A stretch of DNA of 64,000 nucleotides from Algoriphagus sp. AK58 (lineage in GTDB: Bacteria > Bacteroidota > Bacteroidia > Cytophagales > Cyclobacteriaceae), in NCBI RefSeq assembly GCF_014324365.1, contig NZ_QEIG01000020.1, positions 124,001 to 188,000 on the forward strand, in the 5' to 3' direction. Numbering within the stretch: position 1 is the first letter of the stretch; the number at the start of each line of letters is the position of its first letter. The notes under the pieces were generated by a model. The model was not told the DNA's origin and made no database searches. It saw only the letters and a list, made by a program, of their open reading frames with translations. Position numbers and translations under genes: made by a program. Shown here in pieces: positions 8,538-20,044 of the stretch.

Positions 8538-8577
8538 TATCCTTGGATCCAGAAATACTTCAGGAAGGTAATCATTA

Positions 8578-8609
8578 AAAAGCCCGAATCTGTAATGACT
8601 CGGGCTTTT
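8578..8609. terminator. Bidirectional intrinsic terminator
   Basis: Stem AAAAGCCCGA/TCGGGCTTTT with a 12-nt loop, A-run on the left and T-run on the right, between two convergent genes ending at 8537 and 8616. Confidence 0.85.
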
Positions 8610-8615
8610 GGTTTT

Positions 8616-11279
8616 TCATCGGTTGAATTTGATCGTACTCACATTGAAGGTGTTCCAAATGGAGACCTCCTTGTCGGGAATAAAGACCAGGAAGATATCC
8701 TGAATTTCCTCTACTGGGCTTAAGCTAACTCTTACCGGGAAGAATTGTCCTTCCAAATTGGCAGGACGATCTGCTTTAGAAAGGGTTTTTGTCTCGCCAA
8801 TAACCGTCCCTGTCGGGCTTCCGATCCTGATTTCCAGTTTACCGGAGGTATTGCCAGGGGAAAGAGCCAGATCAAGATTTTTGATTCCTTTCAGATCCAA
8901 TTGATCGAAGCGAATCCAGGATTGTGGAGCGGTAAACTTCACCCACTGTGAATTTACCCCATTGGCTTTGGCTACTTGCTCAAATTCATTGGCTGAAACG
9001 GCCTTAACCAGACTATTACGCAAGATCATACTCACTTGGGACCTTAGCGGGGCTATACCCTGTGCCCCTTTGTCCTCATAGCCAGCCTGAATCAAGTAAT
9101 AGCCCTCAGGCAAGGTGACTTTATCTATCAAATATTCTCCAGAAAGTGGGAGGGTCCTTGTATTGCTTGTTGGATTGGCCAGTCCGAGGATGAAATCCAC
9201 CATGCTTTCTACCTGGACAGGTTCAAGATGAGGATGACCCGGCATGACACGCTCACCCCATACTCCCCCTCCTCCTTGGGTGATCTTGTTGATCAGATAA
9301 GATTTGGCATCGGGTTGGTTGAGGTATTTTTTGGAAACGGCAGTATAGGTAGGACCGATGGACTCTTTTTCCACAGCGTGACAGGCCTTACATCCAGCCT
9401 GGGTAATGTAGTTTTCCCCCGGAGAAATGGGTTCCTCCTGCTTATGGCCAGTTTGCACCAGGTCATATCCTCCCTCCAAGTAGTCGATGGAAAACCGAAT
9501 CTTGGAATCGTCTGGGGTTTGATCTTCCCGATCAGTCACTTGGACTGCATAGCGGATAGCTTGCTTGTCGAAGTAAAACGTCCTGTTTCCACTCCAGTCA
9601 ATCGTGACCACTGGGGCTTCGTTTCCTGCTTTTATCTCCACAGTCGCCTCTGAGTAAGCCCCATGCTGATCCGTGACCGTAAGTTTCACTTGATAAATCC
9701 CAGGAGCATCAAAGATTATTTCCGGATGAGGTTCTTGGGATGTTTGACCATTTCCAAAATCCCATTTGTACTTCAGCACGTCGCCTTCGTCAAAATCCTG
9801 TGTACCCTCAGAAGAAAACTTCACCTTGAGCGGAATTGCACCTGTGAGTCGATCAGCGCCAGCTTCCACTCTTGGCTTTCGATTGCCCGAAGCAAATTCG
9901 ATCCGATAAATTCCGGAATCGTCATTTTGGGCACTCCAGAAAGTCCCGTACTCCAAAATATAAAGCGAACCATCCTTGGCAAACTGCATATCCACCGGCT
10001 TGTCAAACACCGTAGAAGGCATAAACCGCTCCATGGTGTCATATTGGTAATCTTCAGTCAGCTTCACTGTGAAAATCCAATTTCTCATCCAATCATAGAA
10101 AAACACTTTTCCATCGAAATAACCGGGAAATCGAACATCCGATTTTTCGTAATCGCTGCGGTAATACACCGGTCCGGCCATGGCGTTTCGCCCTCCTGTT
10201 CCCAACATGGGAAACTCGGCCGATTCATCATACGGATACCAAATCAGTGCAGGAGTGGCAGGAGGTAGAATCTCGATTCCTGTAGAGTTGGGAGAAGTAT
10301 TCTTTGGCGCTGTAGGATCAAACTCGAAAAGACTCTCTTTCTTTTCGAAGTCGTATTTCCAATAAGGCTTGTTGTTTCCTACAAAATAGGGCCAACCAAA
10401 AAATCCCGGTTTGGTCGCCAGATTAAACTCATCATGACCTTTGGGTCCTCTTTTCAGGCTATCGACTGAAGCGTCAGGACCGACTTCTCCCCAAAACAGA
10501 TTGCCATTTCTTTGATCCACCGCAATGCGGAACGGGTTTCGGTTGCCTTTCACATAGATCTCCGGGCGGGTATTGGGAGTACCCGGAGGAAAAAGATTTC
10601 CCTCGGGAATCGTATAGGTTCCATCAGGCTGAGGTGTAATTCTCAGGATCGAACCGCGTAAATCATTTGAGTTTCCGGAGGTTTTTTGAGCATCTACATT
10701 TCCCGGACGCCCTGCTCGCTCGTCTATGGGGTTATAATTGTCCGACTCAAAAGGAGTAGTATCATCTCCTAAGCTGATGAAAAGATTCCCCTTAGAATCA
10801 AACTCCAGTGAACCCCCTGAGTGACAACATCCCCGAAAGACGGGAACTTCCAGCATGATTTTCTCCGAAGTTTTATCCAAAAGACCGTCCACCAAGGTAA
10901 ACCTCGAAAGCCTATTGATGGAATCTGGGCCAGTTGGAGCATAGTACAGGTAAATCCACTGATTCTCGTTGAACTTTGGGTCTTTGGCGAGGCCAAGTAG
11001 TCCGTCTTCATTTTGAGCATAGACATCCAAAGAGCCGATTTCTTCCACTTCCCCGCTCTCGGCAATGTATTTTCGGATTTTACCCCCACGCTCAATAAAA
11101 AGTACATCCAGATTATCCAACACTTCGAGCTCCATAGGCTCGTTGAGCTTTTCGACGAGAGTAACTTTGGTAAAGCGGCTTTCTTCGGGTTTTACTGTGG
11201 CAAAGGGATCTACATCTTCCTCTTTACAACACCAAAAAGCAAGTAGTGGCAATACAGCTGCCCACAATCTGATTTTCAT
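8616..11279 (-). CDS. Glucose/sorbosone dehydrogenase-like lipoprotein with PKD and cytochrome c domains
   Basis: 887 residues. A lipoprotein signal (LLAFWCCKEE) leads into a six-bladed PQQ-dependent sugar dehydrogenase-like propeller (about 35-465), including the GLLGLAKDP and CCHSGGSLEF elements, YVKGNRNPFRIAVD and GPVYYRSDY. A PKD domain follows (about 468-552, YKWDFGNGQTS), then a class I cytochrome c with heme motif CKACH at 630-634 and a Met-bearing GERVMPGHPHL segment, and a C-terminal carbohydrate-binding-like beta domain (about 705-887). The likely role is periplasmic oxidation of a sugar or similar alcohol with electrons passed through the built-in heme. PQQ dependence is a family inference. 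Single gene with its own terminator. Confidence 0.9.
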   Translation of the reverse strand: MKIRLWAAVLPLLAFWCCKEEDVDPFATVKPEESRFTKVTLVEKLNEPMELEVLDNLDVLFIERGGKIRKYIAESGEVEEIGSLDVYAQNEDGLLGLAKDPKFNENQWIYLYYAPTGPDSINRLSRFTLVDGLLDKTSEKIMLEVPVFRGCCHSGGSLEFDSKGNLFISLGDDTTPFESDNYNPIDERAGRPGNVDAQKTSGNSNDLRGSILRITPQPDGTYTIPEGNLFPPGTPNTRPEIYVKGNRNPFRIAVDQRNGNLFWGEVGPDASVDSLKRGPKGHDEFNLATKPGFFGWPYFVGNNKPYWKYDFEKKESLFEFDPTAPKNTSPNSTGIEILPPATPALIWYPYDESAEFPMLGTGGRNAMAGPVYYRSDYEKSDVRFPGYFDGKVFFYDWMRNWIFTVKLTEDYQYDTMERFMPSTVFDKPVDMQFAKDGSLYILEYGTFWSAQNDDSGIYRIEFASGNRKPRVEAGADRLTGAIPLKVKFSSEGTQDFDEGDVLKYKWDFGNGQTSQEPHPEIIFDAPGIYQVKLTVTDQHGAYSEATVEIKAGNEAPVVTIDWSGNRTFYFDKQAIRYAVQVTDREDQTPDDSKIRFSIDYLEGGYDLVQTGHKQEEPISPGENYITQAGCKACHAVEKESIGPTYTAVSKKYLNQPDAKSYLINKITQGGGGVWGERVMPGHPHLEPVQVESMVDFILGLANPTSNTRTLPLSGEYLIDKVTLPEGYYLIQAGYEDKGAQGIAPLRSQVSMILRNSLVKAVSANEFEQVAKANGVNSQWVKFTAPQSWIRFDQLDLKGIKNLDLALSPGNTSGKLEIRIGSPTGTVIGETKTLSKADRPANLEGQFFPVRVSLSPVEEIQDIFLVFIPDKEVSIWNTFNVSTIKFNR

Positions 11280-11351
11280 ACAAAGGCTTTAGGTTAATTT
11301 GCGCCCTAAGATATGGAAATCAATGAAGCAAAAAATCCTGTTCTAGGCACC

Positions 11352-11948
11352 TTATTTACTTGATGGGATTTTGAAGGAGAGACCCAAAATCAGCTGTTGC
11401 CTTTTGTAATCTTCCTTCCCCAATACGTTTTCGAACGTGTATTTATTTTCATTCAATTCCCGCTCAAATCTTAGGTCCAGACCAACCGGGCCGAAGTTTA
11501 CTCCCAGTCCCATCTGAAATCCCAGTCCTAAGGGATTCGGCTTTTCGAAAAGATCAGGCTGAGAAAACTTTTCTTGGAGAGTGTAATGGAACGAAGGACC
11601 AATGGAGAATCCAATCACCTGAAATAATCGCATTTTTACCAAAATGGGAAGGTCTATTTTTTGGTATTCCACTTTTCCGAGGTCAGTTTCAAATTGGGAT
11701 TGGGTAAAAATCAGTTCCGGACGAAGGGCGATATCATAGGACGTCAGTTGGTAAAAAACACCCACATGATATCCCATATTTTCACCAGGTTGGGAAAAAA
11801 TATCACCAGCCTCCTGAAAATATTTTCCGCTGGTGTTGTAATTCAACCCGCCTTTGAAACCAAAGCCGCTACCCTGCTGGGCCAATGCCCCTTGGGCAAC
11901 CAAAAACACCAAAACGGCCACTGCTATGGATTGAATCAAATTCTTCAT
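11352..11948 (-). CDS. Outer-membrane beta-barrel protein (PorT-like/porin family)
   Basis: 198 residues. Signal peptide AVAVLVFLVAQGALAQ, then GSGFGFKGGLNYNTSGKYF, typical of the Bacteroidota outer-membrane beta-barrel family (about eight strands). Strand-turn pattern continues through MGYHVGVFYQLTSYDIALRP, FSIGPSFHY and FQMGLGVNFGPVGLDLRFE, ending LILGLSFKIPSSK. No enzymatic feature. Monocistronic as far as the sequence shows. Confidence 0.8.
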   Translation of the reverse strand: MKNLIQSIAVAVLVFLVAQGALAQQGSGFGFKGGLNYNTSGKYFQEAGDIFSQPGENMGYHVGVFYQLTSYDIALRPELIFTQSQFETDLGKVEYQKIDLPILVKMRLFQVIGFSIGPSFHYTLQEKFSQPDLFEKPNPLGLGFQMGLGVNFGPVGLDLRFERELNENKYTFENVLGKEDYKRQQLILGLSFKIPSSK

Positions 11949-12148
11949 GATAATTTTTTGGTTTGGTTGCAGTCAAACTCAACATTGTAATCAAACCGTC
12001 AATCCAAAATTTCTGGGATCTCGTAACTTGGAAGGCAAGATTTAAAAGAAATTAAGAACTGCTGGCAAACACAAGTCTGATCCAACTTGTTTTTACTATG
12101 TCAAAAAGTTGACCAATTAATCACCTAAAAAGCAAGAACATACTTTAC

Positions 12149-13255
12149 ATGCGAAAACATATAAATCCTTCAATACCTATGCTGAGTTTGTTTTTAGGCC
12201 TCTTAATGGCCTGTAATCCAAGTACTACTGAAAAATCTGCGGAAACCGAATCGATCATCCAAGAACCCAAACAAGTTTTTTCCGGAAAGACAGAATTGGC
12301 AACCTTCGCAGGTGGATGTTTTTGGTGTGTGGAAGCACCGTTTGAAGGACTGGACGGAGTACTGGATGTAGTCTCCGGTTATTCTGGAGGGAAAGAGAAA
12401 AATCCGACCTATTCGGATGTTTCTTCAGGAAAAACAGGACATCGTGAAGCTGTACAGATTACCTATGATCCTGAAGTGATCAGCTATTCTGAGCTAGTCG
12501 ATATTTTCTGGCAAACCTTTGATCCTACCGATGTAGGAGGATCCTTCTTTGACCGAGGTACACAGTATGAATCGGCGATTTTCTATCACAATGACATCCA
12601 AAGAAACGTGGCTGAAGAGAGCAAGTCCAGACTGGACAAGTCGGGCAAATTCAAGAAACCTATCGCTACTCCTGTCATCAAGTATTCCAACTTCTATCCT
12701 GCAGAAGACTATCATCAGGACTATTACAAAAAGAATCCCTCCGAGTATATGTCTTATAAAATCGGCAGCGGACGTCAGGAATGCATCAAAACCAACTGGC
12801 CGGATATCAACGAAGGCACCTACCCTGCCAAATCCAAGGCTGAACTCAAAAAGACCCTGACTCCTCTTCAATACGAGGTGACCATGGAGGATGCCACGGA
12901 ATATGCCTTTCAGAATGAATACAACGGAAATAAAAAATCGGGCATTTACGTCTGCATCGTCTCAGGTGCTCCGCTTTTCAGCTCAAAAGACAAATATGAA
13001 TCAGGATCAGGCTGGCCAAGCTTTACCAAGCCCATCGATGCGAGAGCATTGGAAAAGCCAATTGATAAAACGTTGGGTATGACCCGAGTGGAGGTACGTA
13101 GTAAATATGGCAAAAGCCATGTAGGCCATGTGTTCTACGATGGTCCTACTCCTACTGGACTGAGGTATTGCATGAACTCCGCGGCCATGAAGTTTATCCC
13201 TAAGGAAGAAATGGAGACCAAAGGGTACGGGGAATACTTGTGGTTGGTGGATTAA
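12149..13255 (+). CDS. msrAB: Bifunctional peptide methionine sulfoxide reductase MsrA-MsrB, exported
   Basis: 368 residues. The N-terminus is a lipoprotein signal ([14 protein letters not shown]), so the enzyme should be anchored in the envelope. MsrA spans about 47-205 with the catalytic [13 protein letters not shown] and GYSGG; MsrB spans about 233-360 with [18 protein letters not shown] and the catalytic Cys in [10 protein letters not shown]. The usual zinc CxxC pairs of MsrB are not seen ([11 protein letters not shown] has one Cys). The fusion repairs both S- and R-methionine sulfoxide in periplasmic or surface proteins, comparable to the exported MsrAB of Neisseria, which however has an additional thioredoxin-like domain that is absent here. 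Confidence 0.95.
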   Translation: MRKHINPSIPMLSLFLGLLMACNPSTTEKSAETESIIQEPKQVFSGKTELATFAGGCFWCVEAPFEGLDGVLDVVSGYSGGKEKNPTYSDVSSGKTGHREAVQITYDPEVISYSELVDIFWQTFDPTDVGGSFFDRGTQYESAIFYHNDIQRNVAEESKSRLDKSGKFKKPIATPVIKYSNFYPAEDYHQDYYKKNPSEYMSYKIGSGRQECIKTNWPDINEGTYPAKSKAELKKTLTPLQYEVTMEDATEYAFQNEYNGNKKSGIYVCIVSGAPLFSSKDKYESGSGWPSFTKPIDARALEKPIDKTLGMTRVEVRSKYGKSHVGHVFYDGPTPTGLRYCMNSAAMKFIPKEEMETKGYGEYLWLVD

Positions 13256-13749
13256 TTCCAAAACGTGAATTTGACAGTTTTCAAAAGGATTCCAAGGTAG
13301 GCTCAACACCTTAATTTTCCTGAATTAATGGAAGTCAAACATCCTGATTCGAGGGAGGTGCCTGGCCATTTTAGAGGAATCTAAACACAATTTGGCTACC
13401 TGTCTGTCCATCAGGCAGGTAGTCGAATTGTGACTAACTGGAATCAAGAGAGCTTTTTTAACTTTTATCACGCGAAGAAAAAAATTAAATTTTTGTAAGA
13501 TAAAATTGAATTATTCTATCATAATATAATAATTCAAAGCAATACACTTAATTATACCAATTACACAATTCATATACATATTATTGCACTTATTTTATTG
13601 ATGCACGAACAGTATTTTATAAGTCTGTTTCTTACTTTTTGAAGCCTTAAATTTGAGAAATCCACAACAGGAAAATGAACATTTAAAGGAGTCTCTTGTA
13701 AAAAATCAAGATCCTCGTTGGTATTCCAATATTTGAGTAGTCTACTATC
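13256..13749. other. Intergenic region upstream of the hybrid kinase
   Basis: 494 nt without a convincing gene. It contains the long palindrome at 13386-13432 and, from about 13485, a strongly AT-rich stretch that probably houses the promoter of the kinase operon; I could not fix a -10 element with confidence. Confidence 0.6.
13386..13432. repeat. 21-bp palindrome with 5-nt loop
   Basis: Arms 13386-13406 (CACAATTTGGCTACCTGTCTG) with its last base shared in the count of 21, and 13412-13432, separated by TCCAT. In RNA all 21 positions pair, three of them as G-U. No T-run follows, so it is not a classical terminator. It resembles the CTACCTG-type dispersed palindromes of this phylum, but only one copy was found here. 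Confidence 0.75.
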
Positions 13750-16700
13750 ATGTCTGAAAGAAAAATTAAAGAAGAGGAAGTTGAGGTAATACTTTCATCC
13801 CTTGACCAACTTCAGGAATCACTTATTTTTTTGAATTCAAATTTTGAAATCATCCGAAAGAACAGATACGCGGATTTATTCCTGAAGGAGAAGAAATTGA
13901 ATGAAGGGGCAAACTACTTGGATGAATTCAACCAGGTGAAAACTAAGGAAATTGAAGAATTTTTAAAGGATCCGTCCAAATTGGATCTTGAATTATCATC
14001 CCAAGATCTCCAAGCTGGCCTTACTATCATTCATCAAATCAAAAAAGCAAGGAATGGTTTTGTAGTGAAGTTGAAGAAAACATCATTTCCAACAGAACCT
14101 CCCAAGATAAAATTAGATTTTATTCATCAACTAGACAGCCTAAAACAAGGAGTTCTTATTTTTTCAAAATCAGATGGAAAATTACTTTATTTCAATCAAT
14201 CATTTTCTAAACTCATCGGCATAAGTTATGCTGATTTTGCAGATTTAACAGTTAAAAACCAACATGATCTTTTGACTTCCATTTCTGCGGAATTCAAGAC
14301 TTTATGTAATGGAGACCCACTTGATTTAGAAGAACTTTTTCTACATCTTCCTTCGAAAAGTGTAGCAGTAGTAAATGTTAAAACACTTGAATTTGAATTC
14401 AATGAAGTTCGGAGCCTTTTCTTGATTATGGAGGAAATCAGTGATTTTATGCAAGCCTCCAAGGCATTGAGAGAAAGTGCCGAAAAATATACGTCTCTTT
14501 TTGAAAAGATGCCTGAGGGAGTGGTATACCAAGATTCCGAAGGGAAAATTATCGATGCCAATCCTGCAGCTCAACAATTACTGGGACTTACTTTAGAACA
14601 ACTCCAAGGACGCACTTCTGTTGACCCAAGATGGCATGCGATCCATCAGGACGGTTTGCCATTTCCGGGAGACATTCACCCGGCCATGGTAGCTTTGAAA
14701 ACCGGAAAAGTAGTGGAGAATGTTGTGATGGGAATTTTCAATCCTCTATCCAATGACTACCGCTGGATCCTTATTAATTCCACACCTGAATTTAAGCAAG
14801 GAGCATCCTCTCCCCATTTGGTATTTTCTTCTTTCACCGACATCACCCGTCAAATCGAGGCCGAAAGAAAAATAAAAGCTCAGTCAGAACTCATGGAGCT
14901 TTTGGTTTTTACCTCCACCTCTTTCATCAACATCCCTGAAGAGAAATTCAACGAAACCATTCAGCTTTCATTACAGAAACTCGGGGAATTTGTGGAAGCA
15001 GACCGAATGTATGTGTTTGAATACGACTGGGAAAAACACACCTGCTCCAACACATTTGAGTGGTGCTCAGAGGGTATCGAACCTCAGATTGAAATTCTGC
15101 AACAGACACCATTAGAAGGCCTTGAAGATTGGACAGAAAACCACCTGAAGGGAGAAATGATGTATGTCAAAGATGTTTTCAGCTTAGATGAAAATGCCAC
15201 CTTAAGGCAGATCTTGGAACCTCAAGGAGTCAAAAGTCTCCTGGCAATGCCCATCATGGACTCCAAAGACTGCATAGGGTTTATTGGCCTGGATTCGGTG
15301 AAAAAGCACCACACCTACTCCGAAAATGAAATCAACCTTTTAAGAATATTTACTGGAATTCTGGCCAACGTCAACAACCGTTTTAAAAGAGAAAGGGAAT
15401 TAAAAGAAAGGATTAAAGAACTCAATTCCATCTACCAAATCTCCAATCTTACCATTCAAAAGAATTTGCCTGAGAAAGTTTTATTTCAGGAGATTGTCAA
15501 CATAATGCCAAGTGGGTTTTATAACCCCAAAGTGACATCGGCACGAATTATTTACCTGGGCCAAAACATTGAATCCCCCCATTTCATACTGACTCAAAAC
15601 TTTATCAGCGAGAAATTCCTGGTGAACGATCAGGAAATAGGTTGGATCGAGGTTTTCATTCCTGAGAGAGAAAAATTCCTTCCGGAAGAAAAAACTGTTC
15701 TCAAAACCATCGCCAATACCCTAAATCAACATCTAGAGGTTAAACAAAACCTTGATGCCATCAGAAAAAGTGAAGAAAGACTCAGGAACCTGGTAAATTC
15801 TCAGACCAATTTTGTCATCAGAACAGATCTGAAAGGAAGACATACTTTTTGGAATAAAAAATTCGAAGAGGACTTTGGATACCTCTACCCTACCAAGGGA
15901 CTGGAATCCTCTGACTCCCTCACTTCGATCTGCGAATATGATAAAGACAAGGCCACCGAAACTGTGGTCAAATGCATTGAATCTCCCGGGAAGGTTTTCC
16001 AAGTGGAACTGGACAAACCTACAAAATCCGGAAAGATCATGACTACACTTTGGGATTTCGTTTGTATAACAGACAGTGCTGGGAATCCCTTCGAAATGCA
16101 ATGCGTCGGAATTGACATCAGTGATCGAAAAAACACAGAAAGAGAACTGAGTAAGTTCAGGTTGATCTCTGATAAAGCAACCTACGGTTCGGTGATCACT
16201 GATCACAAAACCCGAATAATTTCCTATTGCAATGAAGCGTTTGCAAAAATGCACGGATACGAAGTCGAAGAACTGATTGGAAAAGAAATCCTTACTCTAC
16301 ATACCGAAGAGCAACTGGAGTCCTATTTTGGAAAAATCTATCCTGAATTTTTAAAGAATGGAGAATACAGTGCAAAGGAGTTTGGAAGAAAACGAAAAGA
16401 CGGGTCTACTTTTCCGGGATTAGTCAGCACAAAACTCTATTTGGATGAAAATGGAAATCCCCTGTTCAATGCTTCCACAGTCATTGACATGTCCGAACAG
16501 AAAATAATTGAGGAAAAAATCAAAGAACAAAACCTAAGACTTAAAGCAATCATTGACGCAATCCCGGACATTCTTTACATCCTTGACTCGGAAGGAAATT
16601 ATTTGGAGTATTTCAGTTCAAACCTTGAAAACTATATAGGAGACTTTTCCTATTTGATTGGAAAAAACCTAAAAGAAGTCTTTGAGGAGGATCAGGCATT

Positions 16701-18498
16701 TTTGCACCTCAATAAAATTCAGCTTGCTCTTAAAGAGAAAAAGATTCAGACCTACGAATACGCAGGAATGAGAGGCTTTGAGGGAAGGTTTTTTGAATCC
16801 AGGATCGTCCCGATGACAGAAAATAAAATTTTGAGATTTGTCCGGGAAATTACCGATCGAAAAAAGAATGAAAGTGAGATTAGAAAGCTTACTCTAGCCA
16901 TAGAGCAAAGCCCTGTAGCGATCATTATCACTGACCTAAAAGGAAATCTCGAATACATGAGTCCCTCATTCCTCAAAATGACAGGGTATTCAACGGAAGA
17001 ACTCAAAGGGAAACCCGTGGGAATCATCAAATCAGGAATGACAGAACGAAAAGTCTATAATGACCTTTGGAAAACCATTTGTTCAGGAAATAACTGGCAA
17101 AATGAATGGCAAAATCGACGAAAAAATGGAGAATTGTATTGGGAACATATTTCGATAACCCCAATTTTTGATGAAAAAAACAGGATTAAAAATTTCTTGG
17201 GAGTAAAGCAGGATATCACGGAAAGAAAGAGAATAGAAGAAGAAATTCTGGAGCTCAATTTCAATCTGGAAAGAAGAATTGCGGAAAGGACTCAGGAATT
17301 GGAAAATTCCAACAAAGAGCTGGAAATGGCTAGAATCGAAGCAGACTCCGCCAATCAAGCAAAAAGTGAATTTCTATCAAGAATGAGCCATGAACTCCGT
17401 ACCCCCATGAACTCCATTCTGGGATTTGCCCAGCTACTTGAGCTTACCGAGCTAAAGGCCTCTCAGAAAAAAAACCTGGAATACATCATCAAAAGCGGGA
17501 ATCACCTTCTTCAGCTCATTAATGAAGTTTTGGATATTGCTCGAATTGAATCAGGAAAAGTTTCTATTTCCCTGGAATCGATTGATCTCTTACATCTGAT
17601 CAACGAAGTCGTGGAGTCGGTAACACCCTTTGCATTAAAAAAATCCATTACTATTACCTCCACTTCACTGACGGATTCCAAGACTTTTGTTTGGGCAGAT
17701 GTACAAAGACTCAAACAAATTCTCATTAACCTGCTCAACAATGCCATCAAGTACAACAAAGAAGATGGATCTGTCAGTATCTATCTGGAACACTTATCAG
17801 ATCAAAATGGAAAAGAATGCATTAGAATTAATGTAGAAGACAATGGGATTGGAATTTCTGAAGACGATCTACCCAAATTGTTCAAACCATTTGAACGAGT
17901 GGGTGATGCAAATCATTTCGTAGAAGGTACTGGCTTGGGGCTGTCTGTGGTAGAAAAGCTCACTAAACTCATAAAGGGGAAAGTAGGAGTCGAAAGTCAG
18001 ATCGGTAAAGGAAGTAGGTTTTGGATAGAGCTCCCGGCCGCACCTCAAGATTCTGGGAAATTAGAGTCCCATACCCATGAGCAGTCCTCCATTATCCAGC
18101 TGGATGCTCAAACTCAAGGCGCATTACTTTTGATTGAAGACAATATTTCCAACATTGAATTGATCAAAGAATTACTGGCCAGTCTCAAACCTGAAATTCA
18201 ACTGATCTACACCATGTATGGATCGGAAGCCTTGGAATTGGCTAAGAAACATAAACCTTCTTTAATCCTTTTGGACCTAAACCTACCGGATATTTCTGGA
18301 GGAAAGGTGCTGGAGATTTTAAAATCTGATGAGGAGACCAGATTTCTTCCGGTCTCTGTAGTCAGTGCGGATGCTACTGCCAAACAAATTGAAGGCATGA
18401 CTGAAAAAGGGGCTGAACATTACATCACAAAGCCAATCAATATCAGTCAGATAATCAAACTGTTCGACCTTTACTTCAAGAAAAACTCCAATGACTGA
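13750..18498 (+). CDS. Hybrid sensor histidine kinase with multiple PAS and GAF domains
   Basis: 1582 residues, no membrane segment, so cytosolic. Order: two divergent PAS-like regions (about 10-235), PAS (about 245-370, [18 protein letters not shown]), GAF (about 380-550, [11 protein letters not shown]), a second GAF-like region (about 560-670), four further PAS domains (about 680-1180), coiled coil, HisKA ([18 protein letters not shown]), HATPase ([30 protein letters not shown]) and a C-terminal receiver ([18 protein letters not shown]). Receptor-less but sensor-rich architecture implies integration of several cytosolic cues. Its stop overlaps the next gene's start by 8 nt, so the following response regulator is coupled. 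Signals are unknown. Confidence 0.95.
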   Translation: MSERKIKEEEVEVILSSLDQLQESLIFLNSNFEIIRKNRYADLFLKEKKLNEGANYLDEFNQVKTKEIEEFLKDPSKLDLELSSQDLQAGLTIIHQIKKARNGFVVKLKKTSFPTEPPKIKLDFIHQLDSLKQGVLIFSKSDGKLLYFNQSFSKLIGISYADFADLTVKNQHDLLTSISAEFKTLCNGDPLDLEELFLHLPSKSVAVVNVKTLEFEFNEVRSLFLIMEEISDFMQASKALRESAEKYTSLFEKMPEGVVYQDSEGKIIDANPAAQQLLGLTLEQLQGRTSVDPRWHAIHQDGLPFPGDIHPAMVALKTGKVVENVVMGIFNPLSNDYRWILINSTPEFKQGASSPHLVFSSFTDITRQIEAERKIKAQSELMELLVFTSTSFINIPEEKFNETIQLSLQKLGEFVEADRMYVFEYDWEKHTCSNTFEWCSEGIEPQIEILQQTPLEGLEDWTENHLKGEMMYVKDVFSLDENATLRQILEPQGVKSLLAMPIMDSKDCIGFIGLDSVKKHHTYSENEINLLRIFTGILANVNNRFKRERELKERIKELNSIYQISNLTIQKNLPEKVLFQEIVNIMPSGFYNPKVTSARIIYLGQNIESPHFILTQNFISEKFLVNDQEIGWIEVFIPEREKFLPEEKTVLKTIANTLNQHLEVKQNLDAIRKSEERLRNLVNSQTNFVIRTDLKGRHTFWNKKFEEDFGYLYPTKGLESSDSLTSICEYDKDKATETVVKCIESPGKVFQVELDKPTKSGKIMTTLWDFVCITDSAGNPFEMQCVGIDISDRKNTERELSKFRLISDKATYGSVITDHKTRIISYCNEAFAKMHGYEVEELIGKEILTLHTEEQLESYFGKIYPEFLKNGEYSAKEFGRKRKDGSTFPGLVSTKLYLDENGNPLFNASTVIDMSEQKIIEEKIKEQNLRLKAIIDAIPDILYILDSEGNYLEYFSSNLENYIGDFSYLIGKNLKEVFEEDQAFLHLNKIQLALKEKKIQTYEYAGMRGFEGRFFESRIVPMTENKILRFVREITDRKKNESEIRKLTLAIEQSPVAIIITDLKGNLEYMSPSFLKMTGYSTEELKGKPVGIIKSGMTERKVYNDLWKTICSGNNWQNEWQNRRKNGELYWEHISITPIFDEKNRIKNFLGVKQDITERKRIEEEILELNFNLERRIAERTQELENSNKELEMARIEADSANQAKSEFLSRMSHELRTPMNSILGFAQLLELTELKASQKKNLEYIIKSGNHLLQLINEVLDIARIESGKVSISLESIDLLHLINEVVESVTPFALKKSITITSTSLTDSKTFVWADVQRLKQILINLLNNAIKYNKEDGSVSIYLEHLSDQNGKECIRINVEDNGIGISEDDLPKLFKPFERVGDANHFVEGTGLGLSVVEKLTKLIKGKVGVESQIGKGSRFWIELPAAPQDSGKLESHTHEQSSIIQLDAQTQGALLLIEDNISNIELIKELLASLKPEIQLIYTMYGSEALELAKKHKPSLILLDLNLPDISGGKVLEILKSDEETRFLPVSVVSADATAKQIEGMTEKGAEHYITKPINISQIIKLFDLYFKKNSND

Positions 18499-19612
18499 AA
18501 AAATTCAACTTAAAGAAGCAATATTGAAGTCTACCATTTTTATAGTAGATGATCAAATTCAGAATATTGTCCTTTTGGAAAATATTCTGAGCCTTTCGGG
18601 TTTCAAGAATATTTGGTCTACGGCAAATCCCAAAGACTTCTTTAGTCAGTTGGAAATATCCAAACCGGACATCCTTCTCTTGGATTTGATGATGCCGGAA
18701 GTATCAGGATTTCAAATTCTGGAAGAATTGAATAAAAATTCAGAAATCAAGGAATTCTTACCGATCCTAGTTTTGACAGCTGACACTAACCCCAAAAGTA
18801 AAGAAAGAGCTTTGAAACTGGGAGCTAGGGATTTTTTGACTAAGCCTTTTGATATCAGTGAGGTCACCTTAAGAATACAAAATCTATTGACAACCAAATA
18901 CCTGATGGATCAGCTTCAGGGACAGAACGAACGCTTAGAACAGAAAGTAAACATTCGAACAGAAGAATTGCGAAAAGCGAAGGAAGAAGCGGAGAAAAAC
19001 GAGAAAAAATACCGGTTACTATTTGATGCGAATTTGGATGACATCAACCTGTTTTTCCTGGATGAATCCGGACCTTCCAACTTCATAGAAACCAATCCTG
19101 CAAGTGAGACCATCCTCGGGTATACCAAGGAGGAACTCCTCAGACTTAGTGTAAGAGATATTGATATCCGAATCAATGAGCCGGGATACTATGAAGAAAA
19201 TGTAAAAAAGCTACTGAACCAAGGTTCTCATGAGTTTGAAACCATCATCCGCAAAAAAAACGGTGAACTCCGGAACATGGAGGTCAAAGCAAATATTCTG
19301 GAGCTTGACGGCAAAACTGCAGTCATGAATATTTATCGGGACATCACTGACCGCCTCAGTTTTATCAATGCAATTATCAATCAAAACAAAGCATTGAAAG
19401 AAATCGCCTGGATACAGTCCCACATCGTCAGAGCTCCTTTGGCCAGAATGATGGGCGTTATCCAGCTTATCGTGGATCCAGAAATAGAAGTGGAAGATCA
19501 GGAGTTTCAAAAATTCCTTCAGATAATCTTAGATTCAGCATTTGAATTAGACAAGATTATTAGAGACATTTCGGATAAATCTGCGGAAGCACAAAGATTT
19601 CAAAACCTATAA
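18491..19612 (+). CDS. Response regulator with PAS and DHp-like C-terminus, no ATPase domain
   Basis: 373 residues. Receiver at about 15-130 ([19 protein letters not shown], and LTKPF with the conserved Lys-Pro), coiled coil (about 135-170), PAS (about 172-295, [19 protein letters not shown]). The last 70 residues ([19 protein letters not shown]) look like the dimerisation/phosphotransfer helices of a Bacteroidota histidine kinase with the His retained, but the protein ends before any HATPase domain. It may receive phosphate from, or scaffold, the preceding hybrid kinase. Co-transcription is supported by the 8-nt overlap. Confidence 0.88.
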   Translation: MTEKIQLKEAILKSTIFIVDDQIQNIVLLENILSLSGFKNIWSTANPKDFFSQLEISKPDILLLDLMMPEVSGFQILEELNKNSEIKEFLPILVLTADTNPKSKERALKLGARDFLTKPFDISEVTLRIQNLLTTKYLMDQLQGQNERLEQKVNIRTEELRKAKEEAEKNEKKYRLLFDANLDDINLFFLDESGPSNFIETNPASETILGYTKEELLRLSVRDIDIRINEPGYYEENVKKLLNQGSHEFETIIRKKNGELRNMEVKANILELDGKTAVMNIYRDITDRLSFINAIINQNKALKEIAWIQSHIVRAPLARMMGVIQLIVDPEIEVEDQEFQKFLQIILDSAFELDKIIRDISDKSAEAQRFQNL

Positions 19613-19627
19613 TACCTAATTGCCAAC

Positions 19628-20020
19628 ATGAATTTTGATTTGATTATCGTAGACGACGACCCTGAGTATATTTTTTTTCATAAGCTTCTAGCAAAAAAAT
19701 CCGGAATAAGCGAAGACCCCATGACCTTTGCGGGCGGAAGTGAAATAATCGAATACCTCTCCGGAATCAAAGATCAGGACTTTGACAACTTGCTGATTTT
19801 CCTGGATATCTACATGGAAAACATAGATGGTTGGGGAGTTTTGGATTACATCCAAACACTCCAATGCCCTGATAAAATCAAGGTAGTATTGATTACATCC
19901 TCCGTGAGTATGGATGACAAAAAGAAAGCGATCAAATACCCTTCAGTGATCGAGTATATCGAAAAACCGCTCATGTTGAATTACCTGATCAATCTGAAAA
20001 ACCAGCTCCTTTTTAAATAA
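19628..20020 (+). CDS. Single-domain response regulator
   Basis: 130 residues, a stand-alone receiver: VDDDPEYIFF acidic patch, phospho-acceptor in LIFLDIYMENIDGWG, Thr/Ser switch in VVLITSSVSMDD, and Lys in YIEKPLML. No output domain, so it would act by protein contact or as a phosphate carrier. It sits 15 nt after the preceding regulator and completes a three-gene signalling operon. Confidence 0.92.
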   Translation: MNFDLIIVDDDPEYIFFHKLLAKKSGISEDPMTFAGGSEIIEYLSGIKDQDFDNLLIFLDIYMENIDGWGVLDYIQTLQCPDKIKVVLITSSVSMDDKKKAIKYPSVIEYIEKPLMLNYLINLKNQLLFK

Positions 20021-20044
20021 AAACAGCTGATTCAGAGCAGTTTT
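20020..20044. terminator. Weak bidirectional hairpin between convergent genes
   Basis: AAAAC-A-GCT pairs with AGC-A-GTTTT around a 7-nt loop with one internal mismatch; it overlaps the stop of the alkB-like gene and follows directly on the response regulator stop. Confidence 0.4.
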
